Part shown: positions 44,464 through 54,071 of the stretch, piece by piece
Numbering within the stretch: the first letter of the stretch is position 1
Layout of the letters: each line of letters opens with the position of its first letter
Source: Dyadobacter sp. NIV53
GTDB lineage: Bacteria; Bacteroidota; Bacteroidia; Cytophagales; Spirosomataceae
Direction: 5' to 3'
Assembly (NCBI RefSeq): GCF_019711195.1
Contig: NZ_CP081299.1
Span: 3,596,001 to 3,660,000, forward strand
Length of the DNA stretch: 64,000 bases
The notes under the pieces: generated by a model
What the model was told of the DNA's origin: nothing
What the model saw: only the letters and a program-made list of their open reading frames with translations
The model's database searches: none
Program-made: the position numbers and the translations under genes

Positions 44464-45472
44464 GAAGTTCAGGTTTTGTAAGTTGTGTAAAATCATGTTT
44501 TCCCAAGACAAAATACTCCCATACTATGCTGCGGTAATATAGCGGTGCTCTGTAATGGGTACGTTTCTGCCCTTTTAATAAAGAAGGGATCATGGCATAA
44601 AAAGCAAAATGTGCTTTTAAAATTGCAAGTACGTCAGGCCATGCTCCGGTAGTCATAAACCGGGCGCTAGAAATCCCGTCAAGAATCAATCTGAAAATAA
44701 CTGTTTTCCAGCGCCGCCCTTTTGGCAAATTTTTGAAAAGCATAATCAGGTTATTCCTGTAATTCAGGAAAGTCTTTTTAGGATTAGACTTGTGCAGGGT
44801 TCCTCCTCCAACGTGATAAACTGTTGATTTTCCGGAATACGTTATTCTGTATCCCATATTGAGCAAACGCCAGCATAAGTCAATTTCTTCCATATGTGCG
44901 AAAAAGCGTTCATCGAAACCTCCAGCTTTGTGAAATGCTTCGGACTTTACAAAAAGGCAAGCTCCTGTTGCCCAAAATACATCCCTTTCATCATCATACT
45001 GACCCAAATCTTCCTCTCTGGTATCAAATATACGGCCCCGGCAAAAAGGATAGCCCAGGTAATCCATATATCCGCCAGCAGCTCCGGCATATTCAAAGTG
45101 CGTACGAAAATCATAGGCCAGAATTTTTGGCTGACAGGCCGCTATATTTGGATCCGATTCCATAAAACTAACAACAGGCTCAATCCAGCCTGTTGTTACT
45201 TCAATATCCGAATTGAGAAGAATATAATATTGTGAATTAATGTGCTTCAGGGCTTCATTGTAGCCACCTGCATAGCCTTTGTTTTCAGAGATAGAAAACG
45301 TTTTAATAGCAGGATAATGATCCCGCAGCCATTGCAGGGAATTATCTGAAGATGCATTATCAGCAACCCAGATTTCATAACCTTCCGAATGACTTAAAAC
45401 ATTTGGCAGGAATTTCTCAAGATAATGCCTGCCATTATAATTAAGAATAACTATTGCAACACCAGGGTTCAT
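44447..45472 (-). CDS. glycosyltransferase family 2
   Basis: 341 residues of a GT-A-fold transferase. VAIVILNYNGRHYLEKF is the nucleotide-binding start, VADNASSDNSLQWL follows, and the catalytic DxD is in LLNSDIEVTTGW (around residue 100). RFFAHMEEIDLCWR near residue 190 supplies the ED-type base motif of this family. A hydrophobic stretch in the last third (around residues 300-315) may bind the membrane. Such enzymes add sugars to dTDP-rhamnose-type polysaccharides, LPS or lipid-linked oligosaccharides; the acceptor here is unknown. Confidence 0.92.
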   Translation of the reverse strand: MNPGVAIVILNYNGRHYLEKFLPNVLSHSEGYEIWVADNASSDNSLQWLRDHYPAIKTFSISENKGYAGGYNEALKHINSQYYILLNSDIEVTTGWIEPVVSFMESDPNIAACQPKILAYDFRTHFEYAGAAGGYMDYLGYPFCRGRIFDTREEDLGQYDDERDVFWATGACLFVKSEAFHKAGGFDERFFAHMEEIDLCWRLLNMGYRITYSGKSTVYHVGGGTLHKSNPKKTFLNYRNNLIMLFKNLPKGRRWKTVIFRLILDGISSARFMTTGAWPDVLAILKAHFAFYAMIPSLLKGQKRTHYRAPLYYRSIVWEYFVLGKHDFTQLTKPELPTTPK

Positions 45473-45483
45473 GAATAAGGGAA

Positions 45484-45831
45484 TTATTTCATAAATCCAC
45501 CTAAATCCAACCCCGGAATATTGGGAAGAACTCCGTCTGTAGCTTTTTGAAGATGCTCTTTAATTTTGGGCTCAACCTGCTCAAATGCTTTATTGACTGC
45601 CGCAACAATCAAATCCTGAAGCATTTCTTTATCGTCAGGATTAACCAAATCTTTATCTATATCAAGGCCAATCAGGCTTTTTTGTCCGTTTACCGTTGCC
45701 TTAACCATGCCTGCTCCTGACTCAGCCGTTTCAACTATAGTGGCCAGCTGATCCTGAGCCTCTTTCATTTTGGACTGAAGGTCTTTCATTTTTCCCATCA
45801 AGCCCATCATATCACCCATGTTTCCAAACAT
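45484..45831 (-). CDS. YbaB/EbfC family DNA-binding protein
   Basis: 115 residues. The Met/Gly-rich start (MFGNMGDMMGLMGKMKDLQ) and the central TVNGQKSLIGLDIDKDLVNPDDKEMLQDLIVAA (given in pieces: VNGQKSLIGLDIDK and DKEMLQDLIVAAVNKA) match this nucleoid-associated protein family, which dimerises and bends DNA. Small genes of this family are often near recR or dnaX; here it is 11 bp upstream of the glycosyltransferase gene on the same strand. Confidence 0.92.
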   Translation of the reverse strand: MFGNMGDMMGLMGKMKDLQSKMKEAQDQLATIVETAESGAGMVKATVNGQKSLIGLDIDKDLVNPDDKEMLQDLIVAAVNKAFEQVEPKIKEHLQKATDGVLPNIPGLDLGGFMK

Positions 45832-45886
45832 ACCTTCCTGTTATTAAGTTGTGTTTTAATAAAAACAAATTGCCCCAAATGGTTCC

Positions 45887-47815
45887 TTATCTTAAAAGCA
45901 TAAAAGTACCTTTTTTTTCAACAGTTTGGTTTATAATGTCCACAGCTTTTAATCGGTATGCATAAGATCCTGCCGGAGCGTTTGCCCCGTTTATAGTTCC
46001 GTCCCAACCTTTAGTAATATCATCAGAATGGAAAACAACATTTCCCCACCTGTTATAAACATACAAATTGAATGACTGCAACAAAGTGGCTTTTGCCTGC
46101 AAAATATCATTATTTCCATCTCCATCAGGTGAAAATGCTCCCGGAATAAAAATATTTGCATTACGGTTAATAGAAATTAAATTGGAAAAGCTCTGAAAAT
46201 CAGAATCCGCAGAATTGGCCCTGACCTGAAAAGTATATTCCAGATCACTTTTAGAATCCAGTGTAGGAGTATAGGAATGGCCCAGCTGAACATTTTTTTC
46301 TACTTTTGAGCCTCCTGAGCCTGTCTGTAAAATATCATAAGAAGTCACTTCGGGCAAAACCGGTTTTTCAGGTGTCCAGCCCAGATTCAGAAAACTATTT
46401 GTCAATAAAACTGTACAAATTGGTTCTGTGGCGGCAACTTTCTGATCACAGGAATTGGTATAACTCATCCTGTAACAATAAGATTTCTCATTTGTTTTTA
46501 CTTCTATATCTGCAAATTGGTTCTGATTGGCCAGCGTAATAATTTTTTTAAAAATCGTACTGCCCGCCTCGGCTTTTTCAATTGTCAGATAATAAGTACT
46601 ATTTAAGCCAACAATTGGGACTTTGGCACTGATGGTCACATTATTGTTGTCAATGACAGTAACATATGCTTTATCAATTGGCTTGGCCGAAGACAAATCT
46701 GCTTTGAGAGCAACAGGCGCAGACGAAGAAGTTATCCCGTTAATTTTAGCAATCACCTGATATTCGGAATAACTGCCACATTCTATCTCTTCGTCGGTAT
46801 AGGTTATTTCGTCTATGGATGTGAAGGTTTTAATAATAGCCCCGTCCCGTAATAAATCATATTCTGTAAATCCCGTTGGAAAGCCATATTTACTCCAGGT
46901 TAATGTGTTTTTTCCATCTTCCGATTTACCCGATAATACCATGCTGGAAATCGGATTGGTAATAAGTTTGCTCGCACACAAGTCCTCTGAGGATAATCTT
47001 AACTGGTATATCTGGTTTGTATTTAATCCGGCAATATCATAAGGCTGAATACCTCCGGAAGATCTGATGCCATGTGTTGTATAAGTTGAGCCGTCTTTAC
47101 TATACTGAATGGATGTAGGAATAGAAGTTAGTCCCTGATAAGTAATCCGGACAGATCCGTCTGCCCGCATAGCTACGCTTTGAATTGCAATGTTAGCCAA
47201 TTGGACTTGCTGAAATAAGATTGGAAGAGACAGCGTTCTTCCATTGCTACAAGCAGTGTTACTCGTATATATTCCTTTAATTGTAACGATCGGACTTCCT
47301 GTGGTGCTGGCATAAACGTGCTCAAGATTCAAATCATCGCCTTTTTTCCAGATTTCAGCAGCACTTCCATCACCCCACTTAATTTCCAGCTGATCATAAA
47401 CTTGTAGATAAACATTGTTAACCAATACGAGTTTTATTTTCCCTCCGCCACAAGATGAATACTGTGCATTAACCGTATTTGTTTCATACACCTTCACTTG
47501 TTTACAGGTTGAAAAAACACCAGTTGATACCGCTCCGTATTGTAAAACAGTATATGTTCCGGCTGCATTATAAGTGAAGGACGAATAATTCGCGTAAGAT
47601 GGATTCTGCGCTACCTTATCATATGCAAGCTGGTATCCTACGGTAATGGAATTTGGTACAAGATTAGTAATTTTTACAGCCAGGGGGGCACATCCTTCTG
47701 TGGGTGTAATTTCAAAATCCCCACCGCCAATGTCACACAATCCCTGGCCGGAAACATGTGAATTTATAAAAAACGAAAAACAGATAGTTAGAGCTAAATG
47801 TAATGGTAATCTCAT
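45887..47815 (-). CDS. type IX-secreted protein with PKD-like and gliding-motility C-terminal (CHU_C) domains
   Basis: 642 residues: signal peptide (cleavage near VSGQG), an N-terminal domain starting DFEITPTEGCAPLAVKITN that looks PKD-like, then repeated beta-sandwich (Fn3/Ig-like) units, and a C-terminal domain FIPGAFSPDGDGNNDILQ ... LYVYNRWGNVVFHSDD ... WDGTINGANAPAGSYAYRL, which is the gliding-associated CHU_C type B sorting signal. Proteins with this end leave the cell by T9SS and stay surface-attached. The binding target of the PKD/Fn3 units is unknown; cell-surface polysaccharide or adhesion are the usual guesses. It is a paralogue of the next gene. Confidence 0.9.
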   Translation of the reverse strand: MRLPLHLALTICFSFFINSHVSGQGLCDIGGGDFEITPTEGCAPLAVKITNLVPNSITVGYQLAYDKVAQNPSYANYSSFTYNAAGTYTVLQYGAVSTGVFSTCKQVKVYETNTVNAQYSSCGGGKIKLVLVNNVYLQVYDQLEIKWGDGSAAEIWKKGDDLNLEHVYASTTGSPIVTIKGIYTSNTACSNGRTLSLPILFQQVQLANIAIQSVAMRADGSVRITYQGLTSIPTSIQYSKDGSTYTTHGIRSSGGIQPYDIAGLNTNQIYQLRLSSEDLCASKLITNPISSMVLSGKSEDGKNTLTWSKYGFPTGFTEYDLLRDGAIIKTFTSIDEITYTDEEIECGSYSEYQVIAKINGITSSSAPVALKADLSSAKPIDKAYVTVIDNNNVTISAKVPIVGLNSTYYLTIEKAEAGSTIFKKIITLANQNQFADIEVKTNEKSYCYRMSYTNSCDQKVAATEPICTVLLTNSFLNLGWTPEKPVLPEVTSYDILQTGSGGSKVEKNVQLGHSYTPTLDSKSDLEYTFQVRANSADSDFQSFSNLISINRNANIFIPGAFSPDGDGNNDILQAKATLLQSFNLYVYNRWGNVVFHSDDITKGWDGTINGANAPAGSYAYRLKAVDIINQTVEKKGTFMLLR

Positions 47816-48070
47816 ATGTGTGTGTGTTTAACTTATAGTCTTCTTCATATCAAAAAGATATTTTGAAGACTTATTCCCAAAAATTCGAATTATGAACTCA
47901 AATTTTGAAATAGCATATACTATTTCCTCATTATCAGAAACTTAACTAAGTATCAGAGAAATCCATTTCCCTACTTGCCGAATAAAAACAAGTTTCTTAT
48001 CTCTTATATCAGACTAATAACTGTCTTTAACGCGTGAATATTGCTATATACGCAGCAAATATACAAATTA

Positions 48071-50014
48071 CTATCTGATCAATAAAAAGCTACCGGTCTT
48101 AGATATAGCCCGGTTTGACCGATCAGTAATATTCATCTTAAAAGTGTAATATCCTGCTGGTGCCGGTTTCCCATTTATATTTCCATCCCAGCTGTCGACC
48201 GCATTTCCTGATTGGAAAACAACCACTCCCCAGCGATTAAAAACACGTATTTCAAATAACGATGCAAAATAATTTTTTACTTCAAACCTGTCATTAATAC
48301 CGTCTCCATTTGGAGTGAAGGCATCAGGAATTAACACAATGATGTCCCGTTTCAAATTTATTACATTCGAATAACTTAACAGATTCCCATCTGAGGAATG
48401 TGCTTTTATTCGAAAAGAGTAAACAGATTCCATATTCAGGTCAATACCATGGCTCAGACTAAGCTGCTTGGGCAATTCGTCCGTTATTTTACCATCTGCA
48501 TCCATTTGCAACAAGTCATAAGAAGCTATTGCCTCTGTAAAAGGCGATTCGCTGTTCCAGGTTATTTCCTGGATATTATTTTTTAGTAATATTGAACAGA
48601 CCGGTTCACTGAAAGAAGGTGCAGTTTGCTTACACGCATTTTCATAATTAAAACGGTAGCAATAGGAAGTCTGGCTGGTATTCACATTACTGTCGTCAAA
48701 CGTAAGGCTTTCATTGACCGGGTTAGAAATTTTTTGAAATCCGGAGCTTCCCAGATCTGCTCTCTCAACGATCAGATTATAAGTACTCGTCAGGCCTTCT
48801 CCGGAAAGCTCCACTTTTGAGACAATAAGGTTATTATTTTCAACGGACACGCTTGCTTTTTTTATAACTTCCGGAACTGCCGATTTGGGAGAAACCATGA
48901 TCGGCGCTGAATAAGAACGTACGTCATTTTCAACAATCGCTACGATTTCGTACTTATAATTATTGCCGCATTTTACGTTGCTGTCAAAATACGAAAACTG
49001 GTCAGCAGTTGTATAAATTACCGTATCGTCCCGTTTTAACTGATATTGCAGAATATTTCCTGCTCCGGAATAAGCCTCCCATGTCAGCGCATTTGTTTCG
49101 TCTGCGATAGATGTTCCTTCGGTTATTTTTAAGGTGCTTACCACAATACTTTCAACCGGATTATCACAAAAATCCCTTGAAATAAGCTTGAAGCGATAAA
49201 TTAGATTCGGATTAAGATTTTCAATCGTTGCAGTTTGAAGGCCGCCAGCTTTCCCGGTTTTTGAAGTTGTAACAAACAAACCATCTCCTTTGTCAATAAA
49301 AACTTCGGTTGGTACACCTTCTTCTCCTTCATATAATAATTTCGCAGTACCGTTCGCCTGCATTTCTACACTGCTTATTTTTATTTTTTCCAGCGACGGA
49401 GGATTTAATACTCCGGAAATGACGGTAGGAACTAAATTAGATTCGCATAGCCCCGCAGTATATCTTCCACGGATTGTAATGTCTGGTATGATACTGCCGG
49501 CTTTATAACTATGGTTAATAGTAAGAGGATCTCCATTTTTCCAGGTTGTAAGTGCAGAACCGTCCCCCCAGTTTATTTCAACCTGATCGTATGCTTTCGC
49601 TACGCTGTCCTGGATCAGCGTCAACCGGATGCGGCCGTTCTGACAAGTTACTAATTCTGCTTTCGGAGCCCTCGTTTCGTATACTACGACATCTTTACAC
49701 AAACTAAACCCTGTACCTTCTGCACTTCCAAACTGAAAAATGGTGTAAGTTCCCGGGTTTTGATAAGTATAAGATGAGTCTTTCGAAAAATCTTTATCTT
49801 CAGGAAATGTTGTCTGAGTTTTGTCAAAATCATAAATATAACCTAAACTCTGAGCTTTCGGAACCTGATTTTTTATAGCCACTGTCAGAGGCGCGCACCC
49901 TTCTGACGGAACTATTAGAAAGCCGCCCGTCGTTCCGCAAAATTGTGCAAAAGCATTTGCCGTAATTAATATTAACTGAACCGCCAGAAATGTACTGAGT
50001 ATTTTTATTTTCAT
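48071..50014 (-). CDS. type IX-secreted protein with PKD-like and gliding-motility C-terminal (CHU_C) domains, paralogue
   Basis: 647 residues with the same architecture as its neighbour: signal peptide ending near AFAQF, opening domain FLIVPSEGCAPLTVAIKNQ, Fn3-like repeats, and C-terminal IPDAFTPNGDGINDRFEV ... IRVFNRWGVVVFQSGN ... SWDGNINGKPAPAGYYTFKM. Matching blocks run throughout (for example YDQVEINWGDGSA in this one and YDQLEIKWGDGSA in the other), so the pair arose by tandem duplication and has diverged. Each probably has its own promoter, since about 255 bp separate them. Confidence 0.9.
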   Translation of the reverse strand: MKIKILSTFLAVQLILITANAFAQFCGTTGGFLIVPSEGCAPLTVAIKNQVPKAQSLGYIYDFDKTQTTFPEDKDFSKDSSYTYQNPGTYTIFQFGSAEGTGFSLCKDVVVYETRAPKAELVTCQNGRIRLTLIQDSVAKAYDQVEINWGDGSALTTWKNGDPLTINHSYKAGSIIPDITIRGRYTAGLCESNLVPTVISGVLNPPSLEKIKISSVEMQANGTAKLLYEGEEGVPTEVFIDKGDGLFVTTSKTGKAGGLQTATIENLNPNLIYRFKLISRDFCDNPVESIVVSTLKITEGTSIADETNALTWEAYSGAGNILQYQLKRDDTVIYTTADQFSYFDSNVKCGNNYKYEIVAIVENDVRSYSAPIMVSPKSAVPEVIKKASVSVENNNLIVSKVELSGEGLTSTYNLIVERADLGSSGFQKISNPVNESLTFDDSNVNTSQTSYCYRFNYENACKQTAPSFSEPVCSILLKNNIQEITWNSESPFTEAIASYDLLQMDADGKITDELPKQLSLSHGIDLNMESVYSFRIKAHSSDGNLLSYSNVINLKRDIIVLIPDAFTPNGDGINDRFEVKNYFASLFEIRVFNRWGVVVFQSGNAVDSWDGNINGKPAPAGYYTFKMNITDRSNRAISKTGSFLLIR

Positions 50015-50182
50015 GAATACGCTAAGTGTTACTTCTTATTCTTTCCAAGTCTTGAAACGCATTTTGCCAAACCTTTGTTTTCCTTATTACAAATCCAAAA
50101 ATAGAACTTTTCCACATTTAGACTGTACCTTTACATTTTAAAACGTGATTTTGTTTAAAACTATTTTTCATCAACCCAATTA

Positions 50183-51430
50183 ATGAATAATAACGGTAAT
50201 ACAATTGTGTTAGATACCATTGAGGAAGCCATTGAAGCGATTCGCAAAGGTGAAATGATTATTGTAGTTGACGACGAAGATCGTGAGAATGAAGGCGATT
50301 TCGTGTGTGCAGCTGAACTGGTAACTCCTGAAATTGTCAATTTTATGGCCCGTGAAGGCCGTGGTTTAATATGTGTTCCAATAACTGAAGAGCGTTGTGT
50401 GGAATTGGAATTGGAAATGATGGTGGGTAATAATACCGCCTTACATGAAACTGCATTTACCGTCTCGGTAGATTTGCTGGGTAATGGATGTACTACCGGA
50501 ATTTCAGCAAGCGACCGTGCCAAAACGATTCAGGCTTTGGTAAATCCCGAGACAAAACCTCAGGATTTAGGCCGGCCTGGTCATATTTTTCCATTAAGAG
50601 CAAAAAAAGGCGGGGTTTTACGTCGTACGGGACATACAGAAGCAGCCATAGATTTCCCTCGTTTGGCAGGCTTGTCTTCGGCTGGTGTATTAGTAGAAAT
50701 CCTGAATGAAGATGGCTCTATGGCCCGCCTTCCTCAGCTTCGCGAAATAGCCAACCGTCATAACCTGAAACTGGTAAGTATCAAAGACCTGATTGAATAT
50801 AGATTACGCGAAGAATCTTTGATAAAAAGGGAAATCGGAGTAGATATGCCTACCAATTGGGGACACTTTGATTTGATGGCTTACAGACAAATTAATACAG
50901 GAGATTTACATCTGGCATTGGTAAAAGGAACCTGGGAAAAAGACGAACCGGTATTGGTACGTGTCCATTCATCCTGTATGACCGGAGATATTTTCGGATC
51001 ATGCCGTTGCGATTGCGGCCCTCAGCTGCATGCCGCTATGGATATGGTAAACAAAGCAGGAAAAGGTGTAATTGTATACATGAACCAGGAAGGACGCGGA
51101 ATTGGATTACTCAATAAATTACGCGCATATAAGCTTCAGGAAATGGGCCGTGATACGGTAGAAGCAAATCTCGAATTAGGTTTTACGAGCGACGAACGCG
51201 ATTATGGCGTAGGTGCCCAAATCCTGCGTGACCTGGAAGTTTCCAAGATAAAACTTATTACCAATAACCCTAAGAAACGTGCCGGACTGATTGGATATGG
51301 CCTGGAAATTGTTGATTCTGTTTCAATTGAGATACCGTCTAATCCTCATAATGAAGCTTATTTGATCACAAAAAGAGATAAAATGGGCCATAATCTGAGT
51401 AATCTTACATTTCCTGTTAATAAAGGATGA
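50183..51430 (+). CDS. ribBA: bifunctional 3,4-dihydroxy-2-butanone-4-phosphate synthase / GTP cyclohydrolase II
   Basis: 415 residues joining two riboflavin-pathway enzymes. RibB covers about residues 1-205: VDDEDRENEGDF, MAREGRGLICV, and HTEAAIDFPRLAGL with the catalytic acidic residues. RibA covers about residues 210-415 with the zinc cysteines in HSSCMTGDIFGSCRCDCGPQ and the GTP-binding MNQEGRGIGLLNKLRA, and YGVGAQILRDL. RibB makes the four-carbon unit from ribulose-5-phosphate and RibA opens GTP, the two feeder reactions of riboflavin. The next gene starts inside its stop codon (ATGA overlap), so they are translationally coupled. Confidence 0.97.
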   Translation: MNNNGNTIVLDTIEEAIEAIRKGEMIIVVDDEDRENEGDFVCAAELVTPEIVNFMAREGRGLICVPITEERCVELELEMMVGNNTALHETAFTVSVDLLGNGCTTGISASDRAKTIQALVNPETKPQDLGRPGHIFPLRAKKGGVLRRTGHTEAAIDFPRLAGLSSAGVLVEILNEDGSMARLPQLREIANRHNLKLVSIKDLIEYRLREESLIKREIGVDMPTNWGHFDLMAYRQINTGDLHLALVKGTWEKDEPVLVRVHSSCMTGDIFGSCRCDCGPQLHAAMDMVNKAGKGVIVYMNQEGRGIGLLNKLRAYKLQEMGRDTVEANLELGFTSDERDYGVGAQILRDLEVSKIKLITNNPKKRAGLIGYGLEIVDSVSIEIPSNPHNEAYLITKRDKMGHNLSNLTFPVNKG

Positions 51431-51855
51431 GCCAGGTAAAAGTAGCAGTAACTGAAAGTGATATTTTAAAATGTCGCAGAGCTATACAAGCTCTGCGACA
51501 TTCATTAACAGACGATATATATTTAGACCAGGCTCTTAAAACGCTTGCTGATAACCGTCAGTTTGTTTTTATTGAAGAAAACGGAGAGGCTGCAGCAGTG
51601 GCTGTTTTTGAAACTGGCTACAATCTGTTCCGTGGCAAATACATCTATATTGATGACCTTTCTACGCTTCCCGAATACCGTGGAAAAGGATTTGCAGGCA
51701 TTCTGCTGGACTGGATTTCAGAGTATGCCAAAACCGAAAATTTTGATGAGATTCATCTGGATTCGGGAGTAAATGAAGCACGTACAAATGCTCACCGGCT
51801 TTATCTTAATAAACGATTCCAGATAACAAGTCTTCATTTCGTTACAAAAGTTTAA
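51427..51855 (+). CDS. GNAT-family N-acetyltransferase
   Basis: 142 residues. The acetyl-CoA-binding motif A is DDLSTLPEYRGKGFAGILLD (R/Q-x-x-G-x-G/A pattern in YRGKGFAG), followed by EIHLDSGVNEARTNAHRLY, the usual motif B region. The N-terminal part resembles the usual 'RAIQALRHSL' start. The substrate is unknown. Its ATG overlaps the ribBA stop by 4 bp, implying coupled translation, but a functional link to riboflavin synthesis is not clear; a terminator follows. Confidence 0.88.
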   Translation: MSQVKVAVTESDILKCRRAIQALRHSLTDDIYLDQALKTLADNRQFVFIEENGEAAAVAVFETGYNLFRGKYIYIDDLSTLPEYRGKGFAGILLDWISEYAKTENFDEIHLDSGVNEARTNAHRLYLNKRFQITSLHFVTKV

Positions 51856-51867
51856 TTTTGATTTCAG

Positions 51868-51891
51868 ACCCTTTTTGAAGGGTTTTTTTTT
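51868..51891 (+). terminator. terminator after the GNAT gene
   Basis: ACCCTT and AAGGGT pair around TTTG and are followed by nine T. Confidence 0.75.
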
Positions 51892-51910
51892 ACAAAAGCA
51901 CTATAGTTAA

Positions 51911-52894
51911 ATGAATATAAATCAGGTTTTTGAAGCATTCAATTCTTTACGGGTACTTGTCATAGGTGATGTAATGCTCGACTCCTATGTTTGGGGAAAA
52001 GTTGAACGGATTTCGCCAGAAGCTCCTGTTCCGGTTGTTAACGTAAATAAACGGGAATATCGCCTTGGAGGCGCAGGAAATGTACTTCTGAATGTGCAAG
52101 CCCTAGGTGCAGAGGCTATTATCTGCACAGTAATCGGAGCAGATACTTCCGGGGATCTGTTAAAAACGAGCCTGACTGAAAAAGGCCTGAATTGTGAAGG
52201 TTTGTTGAGAAGTAACAACAGGGTTACCACAATTAAAGAAAGGATTATTGCCGGTTCGCAACAGGTTGTGCGTATTGATACAGAGACAGATAAGCCCATT
52301 CATACAGAAGAAACTGAACGTTTGATAGCCAAAGCTAAAGAACTCATCCCTTCAAGTAATGTGATCATTTTTGAAGATTATGATAAAGGTGTGCTTACAG
52401 CCGAATCCATTGCTGAAATAACTGAATACGCCAATGAACATGAAGTACCTACGGTTGTAGATCCAAAAAAGAGAAATTTCCTTGCGTATAACAATACAAC
52501 ACTTTTCAAGCCCAACCTGAAAGAACTTCGCGAAGGTTTAAAAGTGGATTTTAATGTCGACAATCCTGAAGAATTACAAGCCGTTGTCGAACAGTTAAAG
52601 GCAACACTTAATGTAAAAGGAGCATTGATCACACTGTCTGAAAAAGGCGTTTTCATTGATTTCCAGAACGAAATTCATAAGCTTCCGGCACATATCAGAA
52701 AAATCGCAGACGTTTCAGGAGCAGGCGACACGGTGATCAGTATAGCAGCCTGCTGTATTGCACTTGGGCTCTCACCAAAATCAATCGCTGCGATTTCCAA
52801 CCTGGGTGGCGGACTGGTTTGTGAATCCGTAGGTGTTGTTCCTATTGACAAAAATTTATTAAAAACCGAAGCAGAAAAACTGGTACTGGATTAA
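51911..52894 (+). CDS. rfaE1: D-glycero-beta-D-manno-heptose-7-phosphate kinase (RfaE1 domain)
   Basis: 327 residues of a PfkB-fold kinase. VLVIGDVMLDSYVWGKV, RISPEAPVPVVNV and RLGGAGNVLLNVQALG are distinctive for the HldE/RfaE kinase domain, and the nucleotide-binding GD motif is DVSGAGDTVISIA near residue 272. The enzyme phosphorylates heptose-7-phosphate at C1, on the way to ADP-heptose for LPS. The second half of E. coli HldE, the nucleotidyltransferase, is absent, so that activity must be encoded elsewhere. It follows a terminator by about 20 bp. Confidence 0.9.
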   Translation: MNINQVFEAFNSLRVLVIGDVMLDSYVWGKVERISPEAPVPVVNVNKREYRLGGAGNVLLNVQALGAEAIICTVIGADTSGDLLKTSLTEKGLNCEGLLRSNNRVTTIKERIIAGSQQVVRIDTETDKPIHTEETERLIAKAKELIPSSNVIIFEDYDKGVLTAESIAEITEYANEHEVPTVVDPKKRNFLAYNNTTLFKPNLKELREGLKVDFNVDNPEELQAVVEQLKATLNVKGALITLSEKGVFIDFQNEIHKLPAHIRKIADVSGAGDTVISIAACCIALGLSPKSIAAISNLGGGLVCESVGVVPIDKNLLKTEAEKLVLD

Positions 52895-52904
52895 TCGTTT
52901 TCAA

Positions 52905-53885
52905 TTACCAGTTAACACCTGTTTGCCCTAATCCTAATTTACGTGTAAACCGTGAAGAGAAACCGGATTTGCTGGTAATATACCGCACACTTGCACCAAT
53001 GTATGGTGTTGTTGCCGGATTATATGAACTCAGGTTTTCATGGGCGCTGTTAAAAGTCCGAAGCTGGCGGAAAGTCGTGACGCCAGCTTCCAGAGAAACA
53101 TTCAGCACAGAAAATAAATGTACATTGGCTGCTGCTCCTACTTTAATATGGCGGTAATTTTCCCGTCGCAGCATTTTTTCTTCGGGAGTTTGTACCTGAA
53201 AACCGCCACTGTATCCATTCAGTCCGGCCATCATATCCACATTGAACCATTTGGTAACTTTATAATTTGCATTTGCCATAAACGGCAGCAGAGCTGATAA
53301 CCGCCAGTGTTTTCCCAAACCTTTATTGACACCAAAAACCGGAACAAAACGGAGTTTCTGGTTATATGCCAGTATTGAACCATAAATAATCTGGGTGCGA
53401 AGTCCGAGAATGTGCATGCGAGCGGCACCTCCCCAGAAAAAAGGCTGAGGCGTAAAAAAAGTTTCATTGGTTTCTGTCATTCCCAGGCCTCCTCCATATA
53501 CCCAAAGCCGGTCCTTAATACTTGCCTGTAAGCGTATGACTCCTAACGATAGTGTTTTATAACCATTGGTGGGAATGTCCTTTCCATCCACAGTCGGCTG
53601 TATTTGTGTAAACTGAGCCAGCATCACGGTATGTATCGCACGCAAATCCAGTTTCTTTTTCAGACTATAACCCAGTTGTACTTCGCTTTGAATTGGAATA
53701 ATTCCGTAAAAACCACTTCTTGTCACTCCATAATCCTGCGTTCCGTTCATGCTGGATGGTACACTGTAATCTGCTTTTAAAGTTACATTGGGATAAAATA
53801 ACCGGCTTAAAGCAAAATGTTGTGCTTTTACCGAAGATATGATAACCAGCAAAAAGCAAATTAACAGGTAGCAGGAACGATTCAT
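52905..53885 (-). CDS. outer-membrane protein of unknown function
   Basis: 326 residues with a signal peptide (cleavage near VKAQH). The mature part looks like a beta barrel or a surface-exposed beta protein: repeated strands with alternating aromatics such as VQLGYSLKKKLDLRAI, RLSALLPFMANANYKVTKWF and PYIGASVRYITSKSGFS, and a C-terminus ending in FTRKLGLGQTGVNW (aromatic terminal residue). I do not recognise a named family. It is convergent with the heptose kinase gene, only 10 bp apart. Confidence 0.72.
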   Translation of the reverse strand: MNRSCYLLICFLLVIISSVKAQHFALSRLFYPNVTLKADYSVPSSMNGTQDYGVTRSGFYGIIPIQSEVQLGYSLKKKLDLRAIHTVMLAQFTQIQPTVDGKDIPTNGYKTLSLGVIRLQASIKDRLWVYGGGLGMTETNETFFTPQPFFWGGAARMHILGLRTQIIYGSILAYNQKLRFVPVFGVNKGLGKHWRLSALLPFMANANYKVTKWFNVDMMAGLNGYSGGFQVQTPEEKMLRRENYRHIKVGAAANVHLFSVLNVSLEAGVTTFRQLRTFNSAHENLSSYNPATTPYIGASVRYITSKSGFSSRFTRKLGLGQTGVNW

Positions 53886-54071
53886 GATAAGAATTTGGGG
53901 TGTGTTTAGGGCAAATAACGTGGAAATAGAAATGCTATTGTATAAGTGTATTTATCAGAAATATAAAATGCAGGTAGTTCTATTTACCAAATGGCCGTAT
54001 CATATATATCACAGTATTAATTTCAAACACTTTACTTTCTTAGATTTAGTTTCAATGCATTCTATAATAGT

